NCBI GenBank assembly: GCA_025506515.1 | Contig: CM046458.1 | Span: 43,922,574-43,986,573 of the forward strand | Reading direction: 5' to 3' | From: Flaveria trinervia | Taxonomy: Eukaryota; Streptophyta; Magnoliopsida; Asterales; Asteraceae | DNA length: 64,000 nt | In this document: positions 9,995-22,017 of the stretch, in pieces | Numbering within the stretch: position 1 is the first letter of the stretch | Layout: the number at the start of each line of letters is the position of its first letter | The notes under the pieces: generated by a model | What the model was told of the DNA's origin: nothing | The model's database searches: none | The model's input: only the letters and a program-made list of their open reading frames with translations | Program-made: the position numbers and the translations under genes

Positions 9995-12900
9995 GGTTCT
10001 TCAACATGCCAAAGTAGCATCTGGTATGTAGACAGTGGGGGATCTATGCACATGACGGGAACAGCTCTCTTCTTCATGACTACTCTCAGGAAAGAAGGGA
10101 TTTGTCTCTTTTGGCAATGATGCTAAGGGTTACATCATCGTAAGGGCTTTGTCTCCAATGGAAAATCAAATTTGATGATGTTAATCATGTGAAAATCTCA
10201 AGTACAATCTCTTGAGTGTCAGTCAAATGTGTGATAAAGGCCATGTTGCCCTTTTCACCAGTCAAACTGTAGGATTCTGTCATCCAAAGTTTTGCACTTG
10301 ATTGACAAGGTGTTGATGATCACACTCTCCTGAAAGCCAACAGGACAGGAAGAGTGTATGCCTTAGATCTTTCTAAGAAGATAGATCTTAAGGCAATCCT
10401 TGCCTATTTTCCAAAGCCTCTTCTCAGAATCTAACTGTGGCACAGGAGGCTTGGTCATATTAATCTCAAAACATGAATCAGCTTACCCACAATAGTTTAG
10501 TCAGAGGCTTACCAATAAAGGAGTTCCACTGTGATGAAACCTGCACTGCGTGTTTAAAAGGAAAACAGCACAAAGTCTCATTCCCTCCTATTAAAGTGCC
10601 TAAGTCCACTGCCTGCTTGCAATTACTGCATATGGATCTATTTGGTCCTGTGAGAGTAATGAGCATGGCAAAGAAGAAATACTGTCTAGTAATTGTGGAT
10701 GATTACTCCAGATTTGTATGGACTTTCTTTCTACTTTCAAAGGATGAGGCTGCTCAGAAGATTATTCACTTGTGTTGTATATTGAGAAGCAGTATTCCCT
10801 TCCAGTCAAGTGTATTAGGAGTGACAATGGAACTGAGTTCAGAAATCATACACTTGATGACTTCTATCTTTCAAAGGGAATCAAAGGCAGTTCAGCATTC
10901 CAAGGACTCCAGAACAAAATGGAGTAGTGGAGAGAAAGAACAAGACCCTCATTGAAGCTGCAAGGTCCATGCTGGCTGACTCAGGCTTGCCACTGACCTT
11001 TTGGGCTGAAGCTGTCAACACAGCTTGCTATGTGCAAAATAGAGTTTTAGTAAATCAGAGGTTGATGAAGACTCCATATGAAGTTCTCCATCATTTGGCT
11101 CCTCTGATTTCATTTTTCAAAGCATTTGGGTGTCCCTGTTTTATTCTCACACAAAGGATCAACTCCATAATTTTGATCCTAAGGTGGATGCAGGGTACTT
11201 TGTTGGTTATTCATCTACTTGCAAGGCATACAGAGTCTCCAACTGCAGAACAAAGATGGTTGAAGAACTCTACATGTAAGTTCAATGAATCTCCAAAGGA
11301 CAAGATTCCACAAAGCCCTGTGGAGTTATTCGATTTGGACTACTGTAATATGTTCCTTATCAACCCCTGTTGTTTGCTCTCCTGTCAACAGTCACCACCT
11401 GGTGGTACTGCTAATGATGATGATGATTGCAGTACTCACCTCTTCAGGTTTAGTGATCAGCTGCCTGATTCAGCTAGACCTGATGTTCCTGTAGCTCCTG
11501 TAGCACCATCCACAACAAATGCTGATGAGATCTCTTCGAATTCAACTTCCTTTGAACTACCATCCACTGATTGGTTTCAAGGAAATGATTCACCATCACC
11601 ATTGTTACTGCTAAGCCTGCTACAAACACTTGCACAGATCTCATTATGTATCAAGATCTGAAGAATCACCCTATGTCTCAAATCATTGGTGATTCACTGC
11701 TGGTGTATCAACAAGAAGTCAATTGTCAAATTTCTGCTTCTATGCTCTCTTCATCAGTCAGCAAGAGCCAAAGAATTATCACATTGCTTTAAAGGACAAT
11801 GGATGGGTTGATGCCATGCAGCTTGAGCTTCTTCAGTTCAAGAACAGCAAGTGTGGGAACTGGTTCCCTACCTCCAGGTAAGTGTGCAATAGGCACTAAA
11901 TGGGTGTTTAGGAACAAAACTGATGAAAATGGGCTTATTGTTAAGAACAAGGCCAGACTAGTTGTTCAGGGGTTTGCACAAGAAGAAGGTACTGATTATG
12001 ATGAAACCTTTGCCCCTGTAGCCAGACTGGAAGCAATCCGATTGTTTTTAGCTTATGCTGCTTATCAAAATCTTAAAGTTTTTCAAATGGATGTCAAAAG
12101 TGCATTTTGTATGGAAAAATTAAGAAGAAGTTTTGTATGTCAACCTCCGGGCTTTGAGGACAATAACATCCTAATTGGGTGTATAAGCTTGATAAGGCTC
12201 TTTATGGTTAAAACAAGCTCCTAGAGCCTGGTATGAGACATTATCAACTTTCTTCTAGAAATAATTTCACTAGAGGCTCCATAGATAAGACTTTATTCAT
12301 TAAGAAAGCTGGGCAGCATAATCTACTTGTTCAAATTTATGTAGATGACATCATTTTTGCCATCCCTGATCCAAAGTTGTGTGATGCCTTTACAAAGTTG
12401 ATGCAACAGAAGTTTGAAATGAGTGCCATGGGAGAGTTACAAATCTTTCTGGGGTTGCAAATCAAACAAAAGGGTGATGGAATTTTCATTCATCAGTACA
12501 AATATACAAAAGATCTTTTGCAAAAGTTCGATTTACAAAACTTTAAGCCTTGTTCTACTCCCATGTGCAGCACCACACAACTGGATACAGATCAGAAAGG
12601 TAAAGTGGTTGATAAAACACTTTACAGATGTATGATTGGGTCCTTGATGTATTTAACAGCTTCTAGACCAGATATTATGTTTGCTACATGTCTTTGTGCT
12701 AGATTTCAGGCTGCACCTAAAGAGTCTCATCTGATTGCAGTCAAGAGGATCTTTAGATATCTGCAAGGCACTCCATCTCTAGGTTATGGTATTCTACCGG
12801 ACATTCTGGTAAATTAGTTGCTTTTTCTGACAGTGACTATGCAGGGTGTAAGTTGACCAGGAAATCAACGTCCGGTGGATGTCAATCCTAGGCAACTGCT

Positions 12901-13276
12901 TGATTTCTTGGCAGAGCAAGAAACAGACCTCAGTTGCTACATCAACTGCTGAAGCAGAGTACATTGCGGCTGCAGTTGTACATCTCAGGTACTCTGGCTT
13001 CAAAACCAACTTTTGGATTATGGCATTTCAGAGACTAAGACTCCATTGTTAATGGATAGTGCTTCAGCTCTTTGCATTGTCAAAAATCCAGTCCAGCACT
13101 CTAGGACCAAGCATATAGAGATCAGACATCATTTTATAAGGGATTGTTTTGAAAAAGGTCTGATTGATCCTAAGTTGTGCCTAGGTGATGAGCTTGCAGA
13201 CATTTTTACTAAGCCTTTGGATAGTTCAACTTTCCAAAACCTGGTGTTAAGGCTTGGTATGCTACAGCTAGAATAA
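9995..13276 (+). pseudogene. pol of element B: PR, IN, RT, RNaseH (broken)
   Basis: The protease motif WYVDSGGSMHMTG is near 10022, with the catalytic Asp codon at 10031. The integrase zinc region ends CTACLKGKQ near 10540. The integrase core starts HMDLFGPVRVMSMAKKKYC near 10630. RT shows KARLVVQGFAQEEG near 11950 and YVDDIIFA at 12338. RNaseH ends FTKPLDSSTFQ and stops at 13274-13276. Single-base indels break it at many places, including the integrase core and the RNaseH Glu region. The frame differs from that of gag. Confidence 0.88.
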
Positions 13277-13934
13277 GTGACAAGTACTGATGATCTTAGT
13301 AATAAGTACTGATGATCATTAGTACCTATGTCACATATAAGTACTGATGAGCTCTTTTACCCTCAGTAGTTTTTATAACTACTGAAGGCTAAATGTCTCA
13401 CAAGTACTGCAGTACTTCGTCTGTTCTAAACTACTGATGTAGTTACAACTACTGATGCAGTTACAACTACTGCAATCAGTAAAAACAGATAAGTACTGAT
13501 GTCCTATGAAACCACTGAAATCAGCCAAAAAGACAGATGAATGTGTTGAGGACAGTATGAAACAGCTGAAAAGCGAAGAATTGACGAAAACAGCTGAAGA
13601 GAACTTTCTCTTCAGTCATTTGTACAACTGCTGTTTCATTCTAAACAACTGAAGCAAAACCACGTCTTCAGTAGTTTTATAACTACTGATGACTAATACC
13701 AAGTCTTCAGTTGTTTACAACAGCTGATGACAAAACCACTGTCTTCAGTAGTTTCATAACTACTGATGACAAACAACACGTCCTCAGTTGTTTCAATCAT
13801 CTGAAGTCAAAACCACGGTCTTCGGTAGTTTTCTAAACTTCAGTAGTTTTCTAAACTACTGATGCCTAACACCACGACTTCAGTAGTTTTCTAAACTTCA
13901 GTAGTTTTCTAAACTACTATATCCACGGTTCATA
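13277..13934 (+). repeat. Palindrome-rich spacer between pol and extra ORF of B
   Basis: No ORF. It is a dense run of AACTACTGATG and CTTCAGTAGTT in both orientations. Perfect 9-bp stems with 4-base loops occur at 13668-13689 and 13745-13766 (arms TCAGTAGTT and AACTACTGA). The same motif fills the LTRs of this family. In D the equivalent spacer leads to a TATA box and the ATG of the extra gene; in B that promoter part is deleted. Confidence 0.85.
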
Positions 13935-16615
13935 ATGGCCATCATTACAAACCAGCTTAATGCTGAAGGACTTGTTGGCTTGGGAGTCCCTTCTACGGCT
14001 GTTCTGCCGGAAGTATACTCCCGGCACAACTCTGACCAGACACTTAAAATGGCTGCCAAGCTGCGAAAACCCACGCAGCTGGAACCCACAACCACCACCT
14101 CCAAATCAAAGTCCCCACAAAACCCACCAAAAAGAAACCCAAAACGGCTACTCGGGAATTAAGTCCCCTGAGGATGCCCCTGCAACACAAACGCAGGATA
14201 TACCACTAGTCCAAAACCCCTAGTGGATACAATGACTCTTCCAGCCATAGCCGCTCAGGCTCCTCTCAACAGGAGCCTTGCAGCAACCACACAAGGGGTG
14301 CCTACATATCAGGGATCTTCCTCACTTGAGGAGATTGCCATTGAAGAGCACCAACCTCCCCAGGTGCACACTGCTTCTGTCCCTTCACCCCAAACAACCG
14401 CCCCTCACAGCCCAACGTTAATAGTTGCACAAGTGCTGACTCAACTGCACTCCTCACCCCCTCCCCAGCAACCACTCACTACTGGGAATACCTCTACAAT
14501 TGAGGGGAGGAACACATGCACTTGAGAACCCCCAGCACAGGGTTTACAACTTCTATCTCCTGGTGTAGAAAGGAGCTTAGACATCTAGTGAGGCTGCCAC
14601 CTCCTCTGACTCAGCACATGAGCAGACTGAGGCTGGTAACATTGCCAAGACCTCACTAGAGGCAACAGCCGATGATGGACACTGTCCTGAGGCTGGAAGT
14701 CCCCAGTACCAAGCACAAGGGGCACATGCATCAACTGGTCTACACCCAGTGCATGTAAATCCTGCTCTAAGCAGGATGTTAGATGATTCAGCTTCGGCTG
14801 ATGATGACCTGGGCTTTTTCTATGATGTTCTTGCCCAGAACACAATCCTTGAAGAGAAAGTCAGTAGGCTGCAAAACCTACTTGATCAACTCTCACAGGG
14901 AGAAAGACCATCTGCCTCTACCCACCCACAGATGGCACCTTCACTTGAAGGTTCCCCAAACACTGAGCCACTTCAAACTCAACCACCTGCCTCTGCTTCA
15001 GGCCCTACTTCTCAGGAACAGAACCCTCCTGAGCAAATAGGTGCTGTACTTCAAAATTCCCTCCCTCTCATCACACCCATAATCACTGATATTGTGACTA
15101 AAGCCATGATGAGAGGCTTTCCTCAACTTTACAGCCCTAATTGATGCTGCTGTACAAAAGACTCTTTCTGAGGTACAAACCCCTTCCTCCAATGCATCCA
15201 AAAAGGGGGAGAGTACTGCAGTGAAAGAAAAGAAGAGGAAAAGATCCGAGGAAAAGAAGGAAGCGAAGCAAGCCAAAAAGGAGGAGAAAGAACAGCAACC
15301 AATGCTCACCTACAAGCGAAAGAAAGGTGCTGATGAGCACATTGCTGAAGATAAAGCCTTGGAGCTACTGATAAAAGAGGCTGATGCCGAACACAGCAGA
15401 TCAATGGACAACATCATTGATCAGCTGTTTAGGCAAGGCCATGACACCAATAAACTTGACTCTGAGATTCGACGACTAGAGATTGAAGAAATCCAGAATA
15501 GATGGGCAAGTTATGAAGTGTTAGAAAAAGAGAAAGGCTTGAAATCATGATTAGATTTATTGCAAAATATCTTGGAAAAGCAATGATCGAAATCAAGCTT
15601 GGTCCAGGGACAGTATCTTGGCAATCACCACCAGATCTGTTCGTCTGAAGCATATACTAAGGGGCTTGTTATTGAAGCTTGAATGAAGCGGGTGCTGGGA
15701 GCAAGATGAGCTAGTCAAGCAATCAAAAGCCACTCACCTCAAAGATGCTAGAACAGCCTGTCACATTCCCACATAAACACCCAAAACACAACCCCACCAA
15801 ACCAACTCCCTTACCCTCAAAACCCATAGCCGATGATATACCCTTGAAGAGAAGAGAAGGATATTGAGGCTGGAAGATGATGAAGAAGATGATGAAGACA
15901 GGCTGCCGCTCTCAGTTGTGATTCAGTTGCCTAAGGCCACAAGCCACTCCTCAGCAATTACTCCTGAAGTCCAGAGAGAAAATGGTTAAAGTGAAGCTAG
16001 AAGAAGAAGAGCTTCATAAACAGCATGATGAGGAATTGCTGAAGAGAGTTGACAAAGCTTATGCAGCCACATCTTCTATCATCAACATGAAGAAGCAAGC
16101 TCTCAGACTTTACACTCTCAGGCATACCTTTCAATATCAAAAGGAAAGAGTGAGGATTTGGCCTGACCCCAGGGTCTCTCACAGAATTCATAAGAAATAT
16201 ACCTCAGAGATACATTGGCCAGGTGAAAAAGATCGTAGATGAAGTGATCTCTCTGGGTTTTGTAGTTTCACCCTGGGAAATCCTAGAAGACTTCAAGAAG
16301 GCCTACAAAGCTAATCTAACCCCTCAGAAGATGCTGGAAAACAAAATAGTGAAAAGGGGTTAGTTTACAAAGGCTTGAGGAAGTCAGGAAAAATGAGCTC
16401 CAGTTGTTCCTAGAGGGTAATCACCCGGATGAGTTTGCTTACAGAATAATAACAACTGTGGAGCTAAAGAATGGGAAACAGGCCAAATACCTGTCTGAGT
16501 ATTATGGGCTGAATCATTATTTGAAGGAGGTGCTGAGGAGCTAACCATGGAGGAACAAATCACCTTCCTTGAGGCCTACACAGGAGAGTCGTACAGACTG
16601 ATTATGGGGAAGTAA
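13935..16615 (+). pseudogene. Extra downstream ORF of element B, N-terminally truncated
   Basis: Encodes the protein of unknown function carried after pol in this family. MAIITNQLNAEGLVGLGVP at 13935 aligns with an internal position of the D protein (45759), so about 600 coding bases and the promoter are missing. A Pro/Ser/Thr-rich linker follows, then a Lys-rich segment (15200-15340). Helical charged stretches come next (SRSMDNIIDQLFRQGHD near 15400), then ALRLYTLRHTF near 16098 and RIWPDPRVSHRI near 16155. The end is a C-terminal domain closing at TAA 16613-16615. Several frameshifts are present. I see no motif pointing to an enzyme. Confidence 0.75.
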
Positions 16616-16825
16616 ATCTCATGAAGGGATAACAACTCTATGTCCTGTTCCCCAAAACAGAGTTCCATTCATACTCTGCAAACAAATATTTGAGGTTTCT
16701 TCCCAGGCCGGAGCTTACATGGGTCATCTTCTCTACTGATCAAGAAGAAAAAAGACCAAACTTTGCCAACAATAAGTGGGACAACGAAAATTTAGAGGTT
16801 TTGCTGCATTGGTTCAGGGGGAGAT
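16616..16825 (+). other. 3' non-coding region and polypurine tract of B
   Basis: About 200 bp without a gene, conserved in A and D, ending in the purine tract CAGGGGGAGAT (about 16815-16825) that primes plus-strand DNA. It lies directly against the 3' LTR. Confidence 0.85.
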
Positions 16826-17704
16826 TGTTGGACCAAAGAACCAATGAGCCAAGATCAGAAACCTCTAAGTCCCACATGGTATCCAACAACTGCTGAAAGC
16901 CTCATCAGCAGTTTGACAAGTGCTGAAGACTTCAACAGCTGAAGATCAAGTGCTAAAGACTTCAACAGCTGAAGAACTAAAGTGCTGAAGTACAACAGCT
17001 AAAGAACACAAGTACTGAAGCTAAACAGCTGAAGAACACAAGTGCTGAAGCTAAAAGACCAAAGTACTGAAGTACAAAGTCTGAAGACAAAGACTGAAGA
17101 CATCAGCTGATGATATCTACTGAAGTCATCAGCTGATGAAACATCTGAAGGTCAAAGTCTGAAGATCAAGTACTGAAGCGTCAGTAGTTTGTCACAACTG
17201 CTGAAGAGTACTTCTTCAGTAGTTGTGATATCAGTAGTTTTATATTTGTAGTTTCATTAGTTTATGTTTCAGTAGTTTTGTAAAACGACTGAAGAGCTTG
17301 TTCTTCAGTCGTTGTAGTTTCAGTAGTTTTATATTTTGTACTTAACACTCTGATATGTTCTCAGTAGTTGTGAACATTTTAGTAGTTTGTTAAGAGTTAG
17401 TATTTTTGTATTAGATCTGCCAGTTGTCACTTTCCGTGATAACAGCAGTGATTGTTGCACTCTATATAAGGAGTGACAACCTATTGTAATGGGGTGGATG
17501 AATGAATGGAATGAATGAATGATTTGATTAGAATATTCTACATCTATAACATTCCTTGAAATTAGAAATATCTATTCTCTCCCTATAACCGTATGCGCTC
17601 TTAATGCATACAAGTATCGATTGCTTGCTACAATTTGTCTAATTCTTGTTCATATTCCGCTGCTTTGAACCTATACATCGAACTTGTGATCACTGATCCT
17701 GTCA
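16826..17704 (+). repeat. 3' LTR of element B
   Basis: 879 bp, TGTTGGACC to CCTGTCA. Relative to the 5' LTR it lacks a block of about 46 bp between two copies of GTACAA (join near 17068) and has one extra CTTCAGTCGTTGTAG unit near 17300. Confidence 0.93.
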
Positions 17705-17709
17705 CCCCT
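17705..17709. repeat. Right target-site duplication of element B (CCCCT)
   Basis: Repeats 5994-5998. Element A resumes here. Confidence 0.93.
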
Positions 17710-19774
17710 CAAGAATCTACTCTATGGCATAGAAGGCTGGGTCATGTTAATCTCAAAAACATAATCAGCTAATAAACCATAGTTTAGTAAGGGGACTGCC
17801 TATGAAGGAGTACAAATGTGAAGATAACTGCACTGCTTGTTTAAAAGGAAAACAACCACAAAGCTTCATTTCCCTCCATAGAAGAACCTAAGTCCACTGC
17901 CTACTTACAGCTTCTTCACATGGATCTCTTTGGTCCTGTGAGAGTGATGAGTATGGCTAAGAAGAAATACTGTCTGGTAATTGTGGATGATTACTCCAGA
18001 TTTGTATGGACTTTCTTCTGCATTCAAAGGATGAGGCAGCTCAGAAGATTATCAACTTTGTGTTGTATGTTGAGAAGTAGTATTCCCTCTCAATCAAGTG
18101 TATTAGAAGTGATAATGGAACAGAATTCAGAAACAATACACTTGATGAGTTCTACCTCTCAAATGGAATCAAGAGGCAGTTTAGCATCCCAAGAACTCCT
18201 GAGCAAAATGGAGTAGTGGAGAGAAAGAACAGGACCCTTATTGAAGCTGCAAGGTCCATGTTGGCTGATTCTGGACTACCAATGACTTTTTGGGCTGAAG
18301 CTGTCAATACAGCTTGCTATGTACAGAATAGAGTTCTAGTAAATTAGAGGTTGATGAAGACTCCATATGAAGTTCTTCATCATTTGGCCCCTCTAATATC
18401 ATTCTTCAGAGCTTTTGGGTGTCATTGTTTCATTCTCAACACACGGGATCAACTCCAAAAATTTGATCCTAAGGTGGATGCAGGGTACTTTGTTGGTTAT
18501 TCATCAACTTGCAAAGCATACAGAGTCTTCAACTGCAGAACAAAGATGGTTGAAGAGACTCTACATGTTAAGTTTAATGAATCTCCAAAGGACAAGAATC
18601 CACAAAGCCCTGTGGAGCTATTTGATTGGACATACTGCAATATGTTCCTTATCAAACTCCTGCTGTTGCTCCTGTCAACAGTTCACCACCTGGTGGTACT
18701 GCTGGTGCTGATGATGATGATGATAGCAGTACTCACCTCTTCAGGTTTAGTGACCAACTGCCTGTGTCCTCTAAACCTGATGCTCCTGTAGCTTCAGTAG
18801 CTTCATCCACAACAAGTGCTGATGAATTTCTTTCTGCATCTTCAACTTCATTTGAGTTGCCACCATCTACATGGTTTCAAGAGTCTGCATCAACATCGTT
18901 GCTGCTGAAGGTTCTACAAACACTTGCACTGATCTCATTGTTTATCCAGAGCTGAAGAATCACCCAATGTCTCAAATCATTGGTGATATCAATGTTGGAG
19001 TTTCAACCAGAAGTCAATTGTCCAATTTCTGCTTCTATGCTCTCTTCATTAGTCAGCTAGAGCCAAAGAATTATCATGTTGCACTTAGAGACAATGGCTG
19101 GGTTGAAGCAATGCAGCTTGAGCTTCTTCAGTTCAAAAAGCAGCAAGTGTGGGAGCTTGTTCCTCTTCCCCCAGGTAAGTGTGCAATAGGCACTAAATGG
19201 GTGTTTAGGAATAAAACATATGAAAATGGGCTTATTGTTAAGAACAAGACAACTGGTTGTTCAGGGGTTTGCATAAGAAGAAGGTATTGATTATGATGAA
19301 ACCTTTGCCCCTGTAGCCAGACTGGAGGCAATTAGATTGTTCTTAGCCTATGCTGCACTCCACAATCTTAAAGTTTTTCAAATGGATGTTAAAAGTGCAT
19401 TTTTATATGGTAAAATAAAAGAAGAAGTTTATGTGTGTCAACCACCAGGTTTTGAGGATAATAAACACCCAGAATGGGTATACAAGCTTGATAATGCTCT
19501 TTATGGGTTGAAACAAGCTCCTAGAGCCTGGTATGAGACATTATCTAACTTTCTTCTGCAAAATAGTTTCACTAGAGGCTCCATCAATAAAACTTTAAGA
19601 AGGTGGATCAGCATAAGCTACTTGTTCAAATTTATGTTGATGATATTATATTTGCATCCTCTGATCCCCAGTTGTGTGATGACTTTACAAAATTAATGCA
19701 AAGGAAGTTTGAAATGAGTGCAATGGGAGAATTACAGTTCTTTCTAGGCTTGCAAATCAAACAAAAAGCTGATG
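17705..19774 (+). pseudogene. pol of element A, part 2: integrase and truncated RT
   Basis: Continues the protein cut at 5998. The integrase zinc region is LWHRRLGHVNLKN near 17725, then CTACLKGKQ near 17830. The core begins HMDLFGPVRVMSMAKKK (17920 onward) and reaches NGVVERKNRT near 18211. RT follows with DVKSAFLYGKIKEEVYV near 19386 and YVDDIIFASSD at 19633. The frame runs to GLQIKQKADG and then joins the extra ORF at about 19774. All of RT downstream and RNaseH are gone. Frameshifts occur near 17755, 18020 and 19255, and TAG at 18345 replaces a CAG. Confidence 0.88.
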
Positions 19775-22017
19775 GAGTCCCTGCACCAGCTGTTCTAGCT
19801 GAGGTATACTCCAGGCATAACTCCGGCCAATCTCTCAAAGAAGCTGCCCATTTGCTCAAACCCAAGCAAAGGGAACCCACAGCTTCAACTGCCAGATCCA
19901 ATGTCCCCACCAAGCCAAAATCCAAACCCAAACAAGCTAATCAGGAAGATGAGTCCCCTAATGATGCTCCTGTACCACCCAACAGGATAAACCTACTTGT
20001 TCAAACCCCCCAGTAGTGTTCACGACTCAACCAGCCACAGCCGCATAGGTATCCTCTCAAAAGGATCCTGTTGCAACCATTTCAGGGGAAACCACATTGC
20101 TGAGCCTCTCTCACTTGAGGAGTTTATCATTGAAGAGCATCCCTCTCCCCGGATGCATCAGCTTCTATCCCCTCTCCCCATGCAAATGCCCCTCAAAGCC
20201 CAACCATTATAATTGCCAATGTACTGACTCAGCTGCATGCCTCTCCTCCTCCCCTACAACCACCAACAAGGGGAGAACAACAGCAATTGAGGAAGAGGAT
20301 ACACATGCTTCTGACAACCCACAGCACCGGGTTTTAATGTTCTATCTCCTGGTGTGGATATGGAGATCAGAACATCTGGTGAGGCTGCCACCTCTTCTGA
20401 ATCAGCATATGATCAGATGAGGTTGGTAACATAACTAAGACCTCACCAGAGGCAACAGCTGATGAAGGACAAAGTCCTGAGGCTGGAAGTCCCTAGTTCC
20501 AACATAAAGGGGCACATGCTACATCTGGTCTACACCCAGTGCATGTACATCTTGCTACAAGCAGGAGGTCAGGTGATTCAGCATCTGCTGATGATGGCCT
20601 GGGCTTCTTTTATGATGTTCTTGCCCAGAACACAATCCTAGAGGAGGAAGTCAGTAGGCTACAAAAACTACTGGACCAACTCTCTCGAGGAGAAAGACCA
20701 TCTGCCACCACATCAACCCAACAGATGGCACCTTCCTCTGAAGGTCCCTAACACACAGCCACTACAAAATTCTCAGCCACCTGCCTTGTTTTCTGGCACC
20801 ATTTCTCAGGACCAAAACCCCCCGGAGCAAATGGATGCTATTATCAAAATCCCCTATCTCTCATCACACCGCAGCTAACCGAATTTGTTATTAAAACTGT
20901 TGATGAGAGACTTTCTTCTGTCTCTTATACAACCCCTGGTGGAGGATGTACTGAGCCAACCAACTTTCTGCTACTCAATCCTTGCAACCAATGCACCCAA
21001 AAAGGGGAGAGTTCAGCAGTGAAAGCTAAAGAAAGAGGATGGAGAAGGAGAGAGAGAAAGAGAAGGAAAAAGAGGTGGAAAAAGAGAAGGATTGTGTGTA
21101 TGAGGCCGAAAAAGAGAAGGAGATGTGATTGAGAAGGGGCTGAAATTGAAAAAGTACATGAAAGGGAAAGATTTTCATGTCACATACAAGAAAAAGAAGA
21201 GTGTTGAGAAAGAGAAGAACTTGAACGAAATGGTTAAAGAGGCTGATGCTGAACACAGCAGATCAATGGACAATATCATTGATCAGCTGTTTAGGCAAGG
21301 TTTCGACACTGAAAAGCTGGATTCTGAAATAAGAAGATTAGAGATTGAAGAGATCCAACAAAGATGGGCCAGCTACAGCACCATGGATAGAGAGAGACTT
21401 GAGATCATGATCAGATTTTACAGCAAATACCTTGGGAGATCATTGATCGAAGTAAAATCATAGACCAGGGACAGCATCTTGGCCATAACCTCCAAGATCT
21501 GTTCGTCTGAAGCATACACTAAGGGTTTAGTAGTCGAAGCCTTGAATGAAGCAGGAGCAGGGAGCAGGTCTGAGCTAGCCAAACACTCAAAAGCCCACTC
21601 ACCTCCAAAATGCTACTCAGCCTGTCAACATTCCTCTCCAAAACAACCACAACCACAACCCACAAAACCACTCCCTTACCCTCAAAACCACAGCGATGAT
21701 GACCTAAGCAGAGAAGAGAAGGGTGTGAGGCTTGTGGAATAAGAAGAAAATGATGATGAAGAAGATAGGCTGCCGATCAAGCTGTTCTGCAGTTTCCTAA
21801 GGCCAAAGATCTCTCTATTGCAATAACTCCTGAGCAACAAAGGATGCAATCAAGTGAAATTAGAAAGAAGAGAACAACACAGATGCATGAGAAGAGTTAG
21901 AGGAGAGTAGAAAGCATATTGCAGAACTTCCTCATACATTAATATGAAAAAAACAAGTTCAGAGGATTTATACTCTTAGACATACTTTCAGTTGTGAAAA
22001 AGAAAGAGTAAGAATTT
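19775..22017 (+). pseudogene. Extra downstream ORF of element A, part 1
   Basis: Starts at the deletion joint in VPAPAVLAEVYSRHNSGQ, in frame with the RT remnant upstream, so 19603-20016 reads as a short RT/extra-ORF fusion. The order matches B and D: Pro/Ser-rich linker, a helical region (LGFFYDVLAQNTILEEEVSRL near 20600), a charged Lys/Glu-rich segment (21000-21240), SRSMDNIIDQLFRQGFD near 21260, and the start of the LYTLRHTF region near 21970. Element C cuts it at 22017 and it resumes at 34466. It is heavily frameshifted, more so than B or D. Function unknown. Confidence 0.75.
22013..22017. repeat. Left target-site duplication of element C (AATTT)
   Basis: AATTT before the C 5' LTR is repeated at 34466-34470. 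Joining the flanks restores RIWPDPRV of the A extra ORF as seen in B and D. Confidence 0.92.

Larger units (their letters stand above)
5999..17704 (+). mobile_element. Copia element B, nested in A
   Basis: A complete LTR-to-LTR copia insertion of 11.7 kb with TSD CCCCT: LTR, PBS, gag, PR-IN-RT-RNaseH, palindrome-rich spacer, extra ORF lacking its N-terminal part, PPT, LTR. All domains are present in order but carry many single-base indels. Gag and pol are close to those of A, so this is a same-family insertion. Confidence 0.94.

Noticed and set aside
17701..17760. A separate truncated element beginning at 17705
   Set aside because: The CCCCT duplication and homology to D across the join show that it is the continuation of element A.
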